A DNA stretch of 64,000 bases from contig NC_087064.1 in assembly GCF_963678635.1 (NCBI RefSeq), positions 44,871,346-44,935,345 on the forward strand, given 5' to 3'. The position numbers and the translations under genes are program-made. The notes beneath the pieces are model-generated. The model saw only the letters and a program-made list of their open reading frames with translations, was not told where the DNA came from and searched no databases. The first letter of the stretch is position 1. The number at the start of each line of letters is the position of its first letter. Shown here in pieces: positions 33,634 through 44,600 of this stretch. This DNA comes from Symsagittifera roscoffensis. Lineage: Eukaryota; Xenacoelomorpha; Acoela; Convolutidae.

Positions 33634-35598
33634 CAGCATAGAATTTACTAGCACCTTACTTTATGAAAAGAGACTCATATTTTGTCGTTGGAAATGTGAA
33701 AATAGATAATTATGTATGTGTGAATCTATAGGGAGCTCAAAACGTCATGTGGTAAAATGTTTTTTTTTTCTATGTCTCAAATTATATATAGGGCAACAAA
33801 CTTTTTTCTTAGTCAACAGGCGTCTTCCCAAGCATTGTCGTTTTGACTATCAGTTAGTATACTTCGTTTCAAAGCTTAATTCAACGCTGTTCGCAGTCTT
33901 TTTTGAGGTTTTTTTTTCAAAATTATGTTTACACCTAGCTTTATCTATAAGCAACGGCTCAAAGCAACACACATTCAAAACTCCAAAATTGCTATTCAAA
34001 ATCAAAGCAACTTCACAGCCTCAAAAAAGTGTATTGAAACTTTATTGTATTAATTGAAAAAACTTCAGCATGTCCTATGTCGTTTGTTGCCAAACAGTCC
34101 TGTCGGGCAGATCTAGTTTTTTTGACAATTTTTTTTCCAAGAATATTTTTGTCTTAGTATCTTTCCTTTCAGTTCATGTTAGCTAGCTTGTCATGCTATG
34201 TTTGTGATATATCTCAAGTCATGCGAATCTTTGCGTCCTCTGTGTGAAATTTATCGAAGCAGGGAGCTTTCAGACGACATCAATCAAACAATTGAAGATA
34301 CAAGATCTTCCGGAAAATGAAGTGAACCAACTACTTGAGACATAATAAAAGTCTAGGTACTTTTAAACAAGTTGATATACCGCCTTTTTGAAGAAAAGTC
34401 TTCGCAATCTTCAAAAATATCCTTTGAAGTCTTTTCTTTGGTGTTTTAAAGATAATGGCTTACTTGACATCAAGCTTCAGGTCTACACAGCCTCACAGAT
34501 TCCGGTTGCAATAGTGGTACCGCGGGAAAGTTCTAGTTGCAAAAAAGAGCTTCACTCATCAAAATTATTAAGTCTGGAATGTGGGGAAATAAGAACAAGG
34601 ATAGCCGGTTACTGTGTAAAGAGCACATAATGTTCCAACCATAATCTTTAAACAAAACTATAGAAGTTTTTTTCAAAACTTTTTAAAGAAGTGTTTCTGC
34701 GTGGGTTGATAAAAAGTCTGATGTAAAACTATATTTTAAGCATATTTGACATTCATAGTAATACAGGCAAATAAGACACAAACATTTTTTTTTTCAAAAA
34801 TTGACTAGAATAACAAAAATAAAAAAAAATCAGAAAATGGATCTACCAAACTCCAACAATTAATTTTAATTGCTTAAAGGTAAGTTTTAAGTGCTTAAGT
34901 TTTAAATTTCTTCTATTTAAGCTGTTGTAAGCTTGCTCGCTTGCTTAAATCGCTCGAATTAAACAAAAAATCAAAAATCTGAAACCAGTTTTTCTCAACA
35001 CTGGGAAAAAATTTTGGAATTTCTTAAATGTGGTTCGAATCACGACTAAAAGGGCTTTAATTTGACATATCACTCAACCCAATCCAATCATTATTTGTGG
35101 CACCTGATTTTGCGTGGAAAACAGAAAAAACTAAAACAGCCAAATGCAAAGAAGTTCCTCCCCATTTTCAATGGTCGAAACAAAGACTGACTATGCTTGG
35201 TCAAGCTTAGAATAACTTTCATAGATTCTCTGCAAATCGCAGAAACCACTGTTAAAATTATTATAAAAAGGCTTTCGGGAGTTTTTGTTTTCTGATATCA
35301 AACAGGTTACTCGTCGGTAGAATGTTGACACCGTTGCTGTAGATGTTCAAAAGTGTTTCTATACTGTTGATAAATTGGAATAGACTTCCTGTGTTTCGTT
35401 TTGATAGCTGATTTAGTCTGCGAAATGGTGTCAACTAGCTGGGACTTCTTGTTGGAATTATTTGTGCTTTTCATCTGCAGACAAATCATATCTGGTGATA
35501 TATTACAATAGGTGACAGGTTCAAGTTAAATAGCTGGATCGCTTTTTGTTATACCCTGAACAGTAGTTATAATTTATTTCAAAAGCCATATATTTGGC
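33634..35598 (+). other. Intergenic, no recognisable gene
   Basis: AT-rich. A decayed family A end occurs at about 34190-34250 (TCATGCGAATCTTTGCGTCC). The open frames at 33716 and 34388 have random-looking composition and no splice support. Confidence 0.4.
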
Positions 35599-35704
35599 AA
35601 AAAAGTGTAAAACTTTAATTTTAAAATAAATTTTCATGTGGCAAAGTATACATTACTTTGCCTCATGAAATTTTATTTAAAAATTAAAGTTTTACACTTC
35701 TTTT
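35599..35704. repeat. 106-bp near-perfect inverted repeat (hairpin)
   Basis: The left arm 35599-35648 and right arm 35654-35704 are inverted copies with only a few mismatches and one-base indels, around a 5-base centre. The arms include AAGTGTAAAACTTTAATTTT and its inverse. This could be a small foldback element or cruciform-forming palindrome. No coding content. Confidence 0.85.
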
Positions 35705-36778
35705 TAACTTTACAAAAACTATCTTAGCAAGTACAATTGATTGAAAATGAAAGGAATATAGAATGAAACATAGTTCTCAAATTTAGTACATGCACGAACT
35801 TAACTCAAAATTACCACCTATTGTAACATATCACCGCATCTTTTGTATAAGCTTCCTGTGAGACTGAGTCTTCTCTTGTACTAAATAAAATAAAGTTTGA
35901 ACTTGATGGGTGAGGCACAAATTGGTCGCAGACGACAAGTTAGCATTTCAGCATGCAAAACATTGTCGCAATGTATTTTACCATAATAAGTAAAAAACTA
36001 ATTTGAAATAAATTGATTTTGTACTTTACTGCAAACAAACAGCCATGCTTTAACGGGTGTGCCGTTCGATTTGGAATGTTTCTATGAACTACTAAGCAAA
36101 TAATCGGTTCAATGTCCGTTTGTTTTAAACTCCATTTTTAAAAATCTGGTAGGTTTTTTATAACTTTTTGAAACATGGGTTTTGTTCCAATTTAGATAGT
36201 TTTTACTACAACTGGAACTGAAATATTCTGCTTTTACTGAAAATTTGTAAGTTTAGCAGGTCTGATTTTGAGTTTTTTCTTTTTTTTTGAATATTCAAAC
36301 AGTTTCAGTTTATGTCATATCATTTCAGACTCAGTCAACTTATTTTGCGTAAATTTGAGGGTAAAATATATCTCTTTGCATTATGTGTTTCGGTTTGTAT
36401 GGGTCGTAAAAACTTTTAAAAGTAATGAAATTTTTTGACAAATTATGTTTTAGGCTCAGAAGGTTTTGACCCAGAGTTTGTCGCTTTGTTGCCGCTCGAT
36501 AAATGATTTCAATTCCTTAAGGGATGTTTGTGAACTTCATCTGATACAAATATGAAGTTTTTGTAGCTGTAATTTTTCAACTTTTGTCAAGTTATTTTTT
36601 GAAGTAATTTTTTCCAACAATTTTTCAAAATTTCTTACCAACAATTTTTTCTGTCTCTTAAGAGTTGTCATCTGGATTTCAAAGAAGAGTGATTTTTCTA
36701 CAATTATAACTAATAGGAGTTCTTTCTTCCTGTCACAAATTGATGAACAGCAAGTGTATGGCACAATAAAGCAATTGC
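35705..36778 (+). other. Intergenic, no recognisable gene
   Basis: AT-rich, with homopolymer T runs and no clear repeat match elsewhere in the window. The minus-strand frame at 36537-36863 is chance and partly antisense to the ALDH9 fragment. Confidence 0.35.
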
Positions 36779-36928
36779 TTAATGTTGGTAACCCGCATGA
36801 CGAGCAAACGACTATGGGAGCTCTTATTTCCGAGCAGCATTTGGATAAGGTTCTTTCTGACATTGACTCGGCTGCTAGAGAAGGCGCTGTTGTTTTCGGG
36901 GGGAAAACGAATGAAAATTGGTGAAGGA
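36779..36928 (+). pseudogene. ALDH9 gene fragment, 150 bp
   Basis: This aligns without gaps, apart from one extra G, to 39830-39978 inside the intact ALDH9 gene downstream. I count about nine substitutions, roughly 94% identity. It encodes the stretch around NVGNPHDEQTTMGALISEQH. Several changes are synonymous, but the extra G near 36900 shifts the frame and no flanking ALDH sequence is present. The fragment may come from this gene or from a paralogue. Confidence 0.92.
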
Positions 36929-36984
36929 ATGAAAACTGGCGAGTTTAAGCGAGAAGAATAATCATTTTTTAAATTAGTTTGACG

Positions 36985-37790
36985 TTTTGAGCAATGAACA
37001 GTTCGGATTTGGCAACAATTTAGAAGTTTTTATTGAAAGCAAAAATACCGACTACTTATTGGCGCACTGCACGATCTTAGATCTATCTAGAGCTTTCGAT
37101 GCTGTTGACAATAACACTCTTTATAAGTGTCGCCTTTACGCGCTGAGAGTCGTTCCTCTTAGTTTCTTGAAATATTACCTCACCAGTAGGAAACAGTATG
37201 TCTTTCATTCAAATAAAAATTTAACAACAGAAGCCTTATTTTGGAGTACCTCTAGGTTCTGTTTTTGTTCCCTGCTGTTTTGGTTAATATCTATAATCTT
37301 TCCATCATATCACAGCACAGTGATTTTTTTTATGACGCTAACATTTTCAAAACACTTAACGAAACTACAGAATTTTAAAAAGATTTGGAGTTAATATCAG
37401 AGTGGATGGAAAATAATTTACTCACAATAAACGAAAGAGGGACACAATTAATGGGTACTAATAGGCTTAAAACATTGAAGTGTTACCTAAATTCAAAACA
37501 AGTTAGAAATAAAAAGTGCAGTTAAATAAAAAGTGGAGCATAATTTTACCTTCAACCAACAAATTGAAACAGTAAGAAAAAAATGTATTTTTTTTCTGCT
37601 TTTTCAAAATCAAATAAGACAGTTTTCAACTCATCTGTTCGAATTCGAATTTACAAGCAGCTTATACAACCAATATAAAAGTATGGTATTTTAGTATACG
37701 GAGTTGCCAATAAAACCGCTTTAAAAAGCCTGCAAGTACATCAAAATGTTTTTATTCGATTTGCGTTTTGCCTCAAAAACACGATGTAAG
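36985..37790 (+). pseudogene. Decayed reverse-transcriptase fragment (CR1/Jockey-like LINE)
   Basis: The first frame reads NEQFGF, ILDLSRAFDAVDNNTLYKCR and FLKYYLTSRKQYVF, typical of fingers/palm segments of Jockey-superfamily reverse transcriptases. After frameshifts the C-terminal part is seen as SEWMENNLLTINE and, near 37680, YGILVYGVANK and LQVHQNVFIRF. No endonuclease is present. It begins about 55 bases after the ALDH9 fragment, on the same strand. Confidence 0.75.
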
Positions 37791-38831
37791 AACAACAAGA
37801 AAAACACAATGAATTTTTTCAATCGATAAGTTACACCTATGCGAACTATTGAAATCACTCATTAGAGTAATAAAACAAACACGAAAATTGGCAAAAAATT
37901 TCAATTGTGTTTCAAATCACTTGATACCACAAACATTACCAACAACAAAAAATAAACACGAAATAACAAATTCACTAACAACAAGAAAATAAACACGAAA
38001 TGACAAAAAATTTATTTCTGCGAATACGGGCGGACGCAATATAATTCTCTAGTTAGTTTCAATTATGAATGTCATTTAAAAAAGTTTTAGTTGAGCCTGA
38101 ACAGTCCATAGACAACCTGATGCATAAAATAAGAGATACTTGTCAGATTGATTGCGACTACATCACAAATTGCTTTCGTAAAAAGCATGTGATATTTTTA
38201 AAAATCATAAAGCGTACACTCGAAAAAACATAATATCGTTTTAATTGAATTAAAGCAATTAAATTTCTTTTTGCCTGAAATATATATGATATTCAGTATA
38301 TATGATATTCACTGACGTCGATACATATACATATAATTCAATATATTCCCTAAAAAAGATAATAATAAGATTAGTGAAGCATAAGAGTGCGAAATTCTAA
38401 TTATTAATTTATATATTTTTTCCTGGGTCTCTTACATAGATAGACCATCCAGGTCTGCATGAATAGGATTTTTAGCGGTGCTTCAACAGGTTGAGTTACC
38501 CCCTGCGCTAGCTCAAGTTGGCATTCGTTCAAGGATAAGTTTTCTTTTTGTTGGATTATTGCTCAACTTGGAACAAATTTATCTATGATCTCCTGCTGAA
38601 CGATGAAAGCCCAATAAGAAGAAGGGAAACCGATAATTCACAAAGCTAGATAATCAGTATATACGAGTTGTCAGTTTTTGCTACGATAGTGCTGATACGA
38701 TAATTCATGATACGGTAGTTCATGATAAAGGACATCATCTGAATGCACTTTCATTGAAAATTTCTTTTTTGTTGTTTTAGAGTTGAAAAATGTAAAAAAA
38801 AAGTATTTAACAAAAACATTTGAAAACAGGC
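37791..38831 (+). other. Intergenic upstream of ALDH9
   Basis: Very AT-rich. Short direct words such as ATATATGATATTCA near 38280-38310 repeat twice. No gene is visible. It probably includes the ALDH9 promoter, but I can point to no motif. Confidence 0.35.
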
Positions 38832-38838
38832 AGTTTGA

Positions 38839-40356
38839 ATGTCGCGTTTATTCAAATTTGTAAAGTTATCCCAACAAAATGTATCGTGCCAGGCCATGAA
38901 CTTGAATCTCCAGTCACGCAAGTGGAACTTCATAAACGGCACACCTGTAGCACCAACCGGTCATGAATCATTTTACCTCTTCGAACCCTCAACCGGGTCA
39001 ATTTTGTGTCAAATTGATGAGTCCAGTAAAAGTGACGTCGATGCCGCTGTCAGAGCGGCTCAGCAAGCATTCAAGTTGTGGAGCCGGACAAGTGGCTTAG
39101 AGAAGGCCGAAGTACTTCGAAATACGGGAAAGCTACTTCGAGAAAGATCAAAAGAATTGGCAGTTGCCGAGACTGTAGATGCCGGAAAGCCTATTTGGGA
39201 ATCAAAATGGGATATCCAAACGGCATTTGACTGTTTCGAATATTTTGCCGGTCTCAGTCCGACTATAAGCGGGCAGCATATTAAACTCAGTGGGGACAAC
39301 TGGGCCTACACTATTCGTCAACCTATAGGAATTGTCGGCGCCATTGGTGCATGGAACTACCCTATTCAAATAGCAGCATGGAAACTAGCCCCGGCATTAG
39401 CATGTGGCAATACTGTTGTTTTCAAACCTTCACCTCTCACTCCGATCAATACTTTGACATTAGCTGAAATTCTGAAAGAGGCTGGCGTTCCAGATGGGGC
39501 TGTGAATGTCGTTCAAGGCCAGGCCGCAACTGGCCAGTATATGTGTGAACATCCGGACGTGAACAAAATAACGTTCACGGGAAGTGTTCCAGTAGGAAAA
39601 ACCATTTCAAAAATAGCTTCTGAATCATTGAAAAGAGTAACATTAGAGCTGGGAGGTAAATCCCCATTGATCATATTCGAAGACGCAGTTATGAAAAATG
39701 CCGTAAATGCAGCTTTAATGGGTAACTTTTTATCTCAGGGCCAAGTTTGCAACAATGCTACTCGCGTTTTTGTCCAAGAGTCTATTTACGATCAATTTGT
39801 TGATATGATTTGTGAAGGTGTCGAGAAAATTAATGTTGGTAACCCGCATGACGAGCAAACGACTATGGGGGCTCTTATTTCCGAGCAGCATTTGGACAAG
39901 GTTCTTTCGTACGTTGACTCAGCTGCTAGAGAAGGCGCTGTTGTTGTCGGAGGAAAACGAATGAAAATTGGCGAAGGTTATTTCATGGAACCATGCGTGC
40001 TTTTAAACTGCCGCGATGATATGAAAGCTGTGAGGGAAGAAATTTTTGGACCGGTCATGTCAGTGCTGAAGTTTTGCACTGAAGATGAAGTTCTGGAACG
40101 AGCAAATGCGACCAAGTTTGGTCTGGCCGGTGGAGTGTTTACTGAGAACCTAGCCAGAGGTCACCGAGTGGTGGCTGGTCTGCAGGGGGGAGTGCAGTGG
40201 ATTAACAATTATAACACATTCACAGTAGAGGTGCCATTCGGGGGTCTGAAGGAAAGTGGATATGGGCGGGAAAATGGACTGGCGGCCATTGAACATTTCA
40301 CTGAACTGAAAACGGTGCTAGTTGAATCTGGAGACGTATGGACTCCTTTTGACTGA
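38839..40356 (+). CDS. ALDH9A1: Aldehyde dehydrogenase family 9 (4-trimethylaminobutyraldehyde dehydrogenase-like)
   Basis: Uninterrupted 505-residue frame, close to the family's usual length of about 494-518. ALDH9 oxidises trimethylaminobutyraldehyde to butyrobetaine in carnitine synthesis and aminobutyraldehyde to GABA, using NAD. Visible motifs: AWNYP (171-175) with catalytic-pocket Asn173, VFKPSP with NAD-binding Lys196, FTGSVPVG (246-253), general base Glu270 in TLELGGKSP, nucleophile Cys304 in GQVCNNATRV, EIFGPV (401-406) and PFGGLKESGYGRE. Start chosen at the first ATG, 5 nt after a CAG acceptor-like site at 38833. Met20 is an alternative start, and the first 20 residues could be a weak targeting peptide. 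The gene is intronless while its neighbours have introns, which allows a retrocopy origin, but all catalytic residues are kept. No AATAAA is close to the stop. Confidence 0.95.
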   Translation: MSRLFKFVKLSQQNVSCQAMNLNLQSRKWNFINGTPVAPTGHESFYLFEPSTGSILCQIDESSKSDVDAAVRAAQQAFKLWSRTSGLEKAEVLRNTGKLLRERSKELAVAETVDAGKPIWESKWDIQTAFDCFEYFAGLSPTISGQHIKLSGDNWAYTIRQPIGIVGAIGAWNYPIQIAAWKLAPALACGNTVVFKPSPLTPINTLTLAEILKEAGVPDGAVNVVQGQAATGQYMCEHPDVNKITFTGSVPVGKTISKIASESLKRVTLELGGKSPLIIFEDAVMKNAVNAALMGNFLSQGQVCNNATRVFVQESIYDQFVDMICEGVEKINVGNPHDEQTTMGALISEQHLDKVLSYVDSAAREGAVVVGGKRMKIGEGYFMEPCVLLNCRDDMKAVREEIFGPVMSVLKFCTEDEVLERANATKFGLAGGVFTENLARGHRVVAGLQGGVQWINNYNTFTVEVPFGGLKESGYGRENGLAAIEHFTELKTVLVESGDVWTPFD

Positions 40357-41309
40357 CACTCCATTTAGCCAAAGAATTCCCAAACTATATTTATTTGAAT
40401 GAAGAAAACCTAAAGTATATCATTTGATTTTTTAATTGAATGATGAAAACAGCTGTATTAAATATTTATGTATTTTGCGACGCATTGTTATGAACGACGA
40501 AACATTCACAGTCAAAGGTAAATCCACGTTAAAATTCATTTTTGGACAGCATGTGAGCAAGATAACGGGGTCCAAAATATCGAAATTGTATTTGAATTAT
40601 TTTACCAGCTACATACATAAAGCAAAAGCTAAATAATAGCCTGGAGGAAAAGTACTGCTCATCGAGTAGGATATCCTGGAGAGGAAAAGAAGTTGGTCAA
40701 TTTTTATCATTATTATGATTATTAATATTATGATTATTCTGATTTGCACGAATTGGGTTGCTCTGATAAAAAGTTAAATATTGACACTTGTCCCGTTTTC
40801 ATTAATTTTGATAGACGAATCTTCTATATAATACAACTAACTGAAAATGTAAGCTCGCTTCGCTCGCATTTTTTCGGTCAAATAAATATGACGGATATAG
40901 TTAACATCCCGCTGCCTGTTTGATCCCAAACACACTAGTCAAAAACCTGGAAATAAAATTTGGGTCAAATTGCTTAGCAAAGCGTATGGGAAAAATCGAT
41001 TCGCAAAAAATGTTCTCTAATTCGCTATTTTTACACAAGCATTTTTACACGCTTTTTTTCCAAACTAAGTCGCAATTTTTGTTGCAACGCAAATATTGTT
41101 GCGACAAAATGTATTCATTTTGATCAATAACCAGCTATTAAGTACAGCCAATGCTAAGGATATTAACACAGACTATGATATTGCAAATAGCGCTCAAGCT
41201 TCAAGGTATTATTGATCTGTAGCGTAGAGGTAGGGAAGGAGACCAGCAACAAAATAAGAGGGTTCACATTTGGGCAAGGTCGGATGTTTTAATTAATTTT
41301 TTCGCACAC
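40357..41309 (+). other. Intergenic, 3' of ALDH9
   Basis: No gene seen. A tRNA-like head lies near 41218-41284 (GTAGCGTAGAGGTAGGGAAG with B-box-like GGGTTCACATTTGG). Confidence 0.4.
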
Positions 41310-41520
41310 TAGTTAAAATGCTTCGGCTTTATGAATTGAGACCTGTTAGTTTATATATTTCTTTTTTTTTCAAATTGACTGGTACTGTTGATTAGTCATA
41401 ATTGGCTTGCGTCACTTAAAAAATTTTGTAGACTCGAAGTTTTACTCATTCAGTTTTTCCCAATGGCTTTATCGGTTATAATTTTGCTTGTGTATGCGTA
41501 GTGTAACTTTGCAGATTATT
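41310..41520 (+). repeat. Family A sub-repeat, copy of 14780-15000
   Basis: Aligned by eye over about 200 bases to the intronic copy at 14780. It ends at the worn stem-loop TATGCGTAGTGTAACTTTGC. Confidence 0.6.
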
Positions 41521-41568
41521 ACTCAGGAAAGTGAAAACTTGGGTGGAATATATTTTTACACAGAGGCG

Positions 41569-42505
41569 AAGCTGAGCTTAGCACCACTTGCGATACAACA
41601 AGTAAAAGATTAAAACAGCAAGACACTCAATAAATACTAAAGAGGACTTCGAAAGTTGTAAGCGTAGAAGAAACAACTAGAAACAAAAATAAATGAAAAT
41701 CATTTTTTTATGTTTTAATTTATTGAAACTTTTTAAAAGAGTTTCACTCTGGGTTGAATTTGAACAATCCAAATTTTTTATTTGGGGCCAAGTTTTAACG
41801 ATCTCATAAATAATATCAAATATTTGTTGAAAACAAAATATTAGGTAAATAAGTCGACAGAATTAAAGCTGTCAGCCAATCAGCTGAAAATCAATCAAAA
41901 TTGTACGGCAAAACTTTATTGGGAAATAGACATGTACTGCCAAATAGTATCCACGAAAGCCATATAGATACTGAGATCAAGGTGGTATACTCAATTGGGA
42001 AATTAAACCGAGAGCTAAATCGAAAGCCGAAAAATCATCAGCAACCAATCTATCAAAATGATGAAGAAAGTTCTGAGAAAAAAAACATGCAAAGTTAGCA
42101 AAGAAAGCCAAAACCGGCCAAAAAAATCGAAAAAAAAACAAAATTTTAACAAATCGAGTTGGTAAAATTACAACCAATTTAAAAAGGAAATTTCGATTCG
42201 GCCGGCTTTTTAAAATGATACGACATTAGGAAACTACAATGAAATTTGTTTGCACCAAAAGTAAACGGTATTTAGATCTGGCAATTAAGCCGACAAAACA
42301 TAAGCAGACAAATAATAGGCCGACTTTTTTTGAACTGGAATATTCACCGTTTGAAAAAAAACAGGTCCTGGTCAGATTCGAATCCAGGAAATTTGCCTTT
42401 CCAGGCGCGTATTCGTTACCTCCAGTATAAGTGATCTGCAGATATTAAGAAATTTGACTTTGTTATGAACCGTTATTTGACTGCGTTATGCTTATCGCAA
42501 GGGTA
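41569..42505 (-). repeat. Family A repeat in reverse orientation
   Basis: On the + strand it starts with ACACAGAGGCGAAGCTGAGC, the inverse of the family's 3' stem-loop, and ends near 42490 with ATGCTTATCGCAAGGGTAAT, the inverse of the 5' stem-loop. An antisense B-box-like word, CAGATTCGAATCCAGG, lies near 42372. It is the only clear minus-strand member in the window. Confidence 0.6.
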
Positions 42506-42853
42506 ATAATAAGAGATAGTAATACAATGGTGTTCGAGTTAATTCTATCATCGATTAATCTTCAATAAATTCTCCTTTTTGCTTCCATTGCCCTGCCTTC
42601 GCATTAAATACTCACCATAATTGCTTAAATCACAGTGCAAAAAAGTTAATGAAAATATACATACTCGATATATCTATGGTATTTATTATGATAGTTAAAA
42701 TGAAAACCTGTAAAAGGAATTAATGACATTTAACCCTTGTGAAACAAATAGGAACATAGATTTTCTCAGGTAAACGACTTGCCTAGGATTATCATGGAAA
42801 TAATTTCTCAAACCTATTCAATGTGTGTATGAAAATTATTCATCTTTAATCAC

Positions 42854-44600
42854 TCATCATCATCATCATATCCTTCCGCCTTGTCCCAGTCTAGTGAGGT
42901 AGGCGGGGCGCTCCTGAATTGTCCAGCGCCATGAGTACCGTTTGAGGATGTCTTCTTTCCTGAGAGCCCGGGTTTTCATCACGTTTTCCTTTTCACATAT
43001 CCAAGTTTTCTTTGGTCTTTCTTTGGGTTTTTCCTTCCACTTTTTGGTCGAGTGCCAGACGAATTGGGTCTGCGGAGTCTCTTCGCATAACATGGCCGAA
43101 CCAGCTTAATTGGCCGGTCTCGACCTCACTGAGAGCAGGGCTGTCGATATTCAAACGCCTAAAAAGCTCATCGGTTGGTACACGATCCGCTAGAGTGACT
43201 CGACAAGACATTCGCACCATGCGTCGTTCTGTAGATGTGATACGTTATTTATCCAACGCATTTAGTGCCCATGCTTTGTATGAGTACACAAGGACGGGTC
43301 TCACGCACCGAAGATAGATTATAAACCGTTGGTGTAGAAAAATGCTTTGTTTGCCCAGCAGCGTGCCATGTAGTTTTCTGAAAGCCAACCAGGCTTTTTT
43401 TATCCTGTCAATTACAGTGGCTTCCATATCACACTTGCATCTATGCAATGGCCAAGCTAGGTGAACGTGCTGACCTACTCGAGTTCCCCAAAGTCTTCTT
43501 CATTGCAAGGCTGAGTATCGTGACAGCCTGTGCATGCTGCGCATTGAAAAATAGCGATGAAATTAACTTACATCCCGGGCAGCCCAGAGCAGCGCATATG
43601 CACCCACTTTTCGCATATGGTGCATATGATAGAGTTAGCACCAACTCGCTTGCCACAACACTGTAGGAATCGATCGCTGCAATCGTCGTCAACTTCAACG
43701 ACAGACTAAGAGCTTTAGTTTTACCAACGTTCACCTTCAGACCTTTAGGTTCCATTACTGTTTTCCAGGTGTGAAGTTTCGAAAGCACCTCTTCGACTGT
43801 TTCACCCGATAGTGCAATATAACCTGCATACAGTAATTCCATGATGCCATTTCTTCGGGCCGACTCGGTGTCGTACTGCATGACTGTTATAAAAAGCAGA
43901 GGGATCAGGATAGACCCTTGATGACTCCCACTGTGACCTCAAAATAACCAGACATTTCACCGTTCACAAGCACTGCTGTTCGTGTACCAGTGTACATGGC
44001 CTTAATTGCCTGTAATAGTTTCTCTGGAACCCCTTGGATCCGAAGAGCCTCAACAATGATTGCCCGTGGGACACCGTCTTATGCCTTCTCCAAATCAATG
44101 AAGATCCAGTGCAGCTTCTTGTTTTTCTCCAATTACTTCCAGTAAATTTGCCTTGTTACGAAGATCGCATCTACTGTTCCTCTTCCGGGCATGAACCCAA
44201 ATTGTGCATCTGCTATTCGGATTAGCTTCCGGAGAACGAGTTTCTAATAACTTCTCAACAGTCTTGAAACCATGTTCCAGAGTCTTGATGCCACGATAGG
44301 AGTTAGGCGACAAAGTATCCCCTTTAACTTTGTACAGCGGATCCAGTGAACTATGATTCAGCTCTTTGGGCAAGGTGTTATTCAGCAGAACATCATTCAC
44401 AATTTCTCTCATCATCTTCACTCCGCAGTACCCAGCATCTTCATTCATTGCAGTGTTGACCCCTGAGGGTCCGGAAGCTTTGAAACTGTTCACGTTGTGT
44501 ATAGCTCGTTTCACTTCAGCAGGTGTTCTTCAGCAAAGTACTCGTTCTCTTCGTTCATGATAACCTCGAAGTGATTTTTCCAAACTCTCGTCCGAGGGCG
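42854..44600 (-). mobile_element. RTE-like non-LTR retrotransposon, truncated and decayed
   Basis: On the minus strand several broken frames follow one another: VNSFKASGPSGVNTAMNEDA and LDPLYKVKG (44514-44095), LLYAGYIALSGETVEEVLSK (43881-43441), where the catalytic YADD has become YAGY, then CKCDMEATVIDRIKKAWLAF, LSWFGHVMRRDSADPIR and a final RPKKTW. The 3' end is an ATG-repeat tail (CATCATCATCATCAT on the + strand at about 42856-42870), typical of RTE-type elements. No endonuclease part is seen. Confidence 0.8.
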
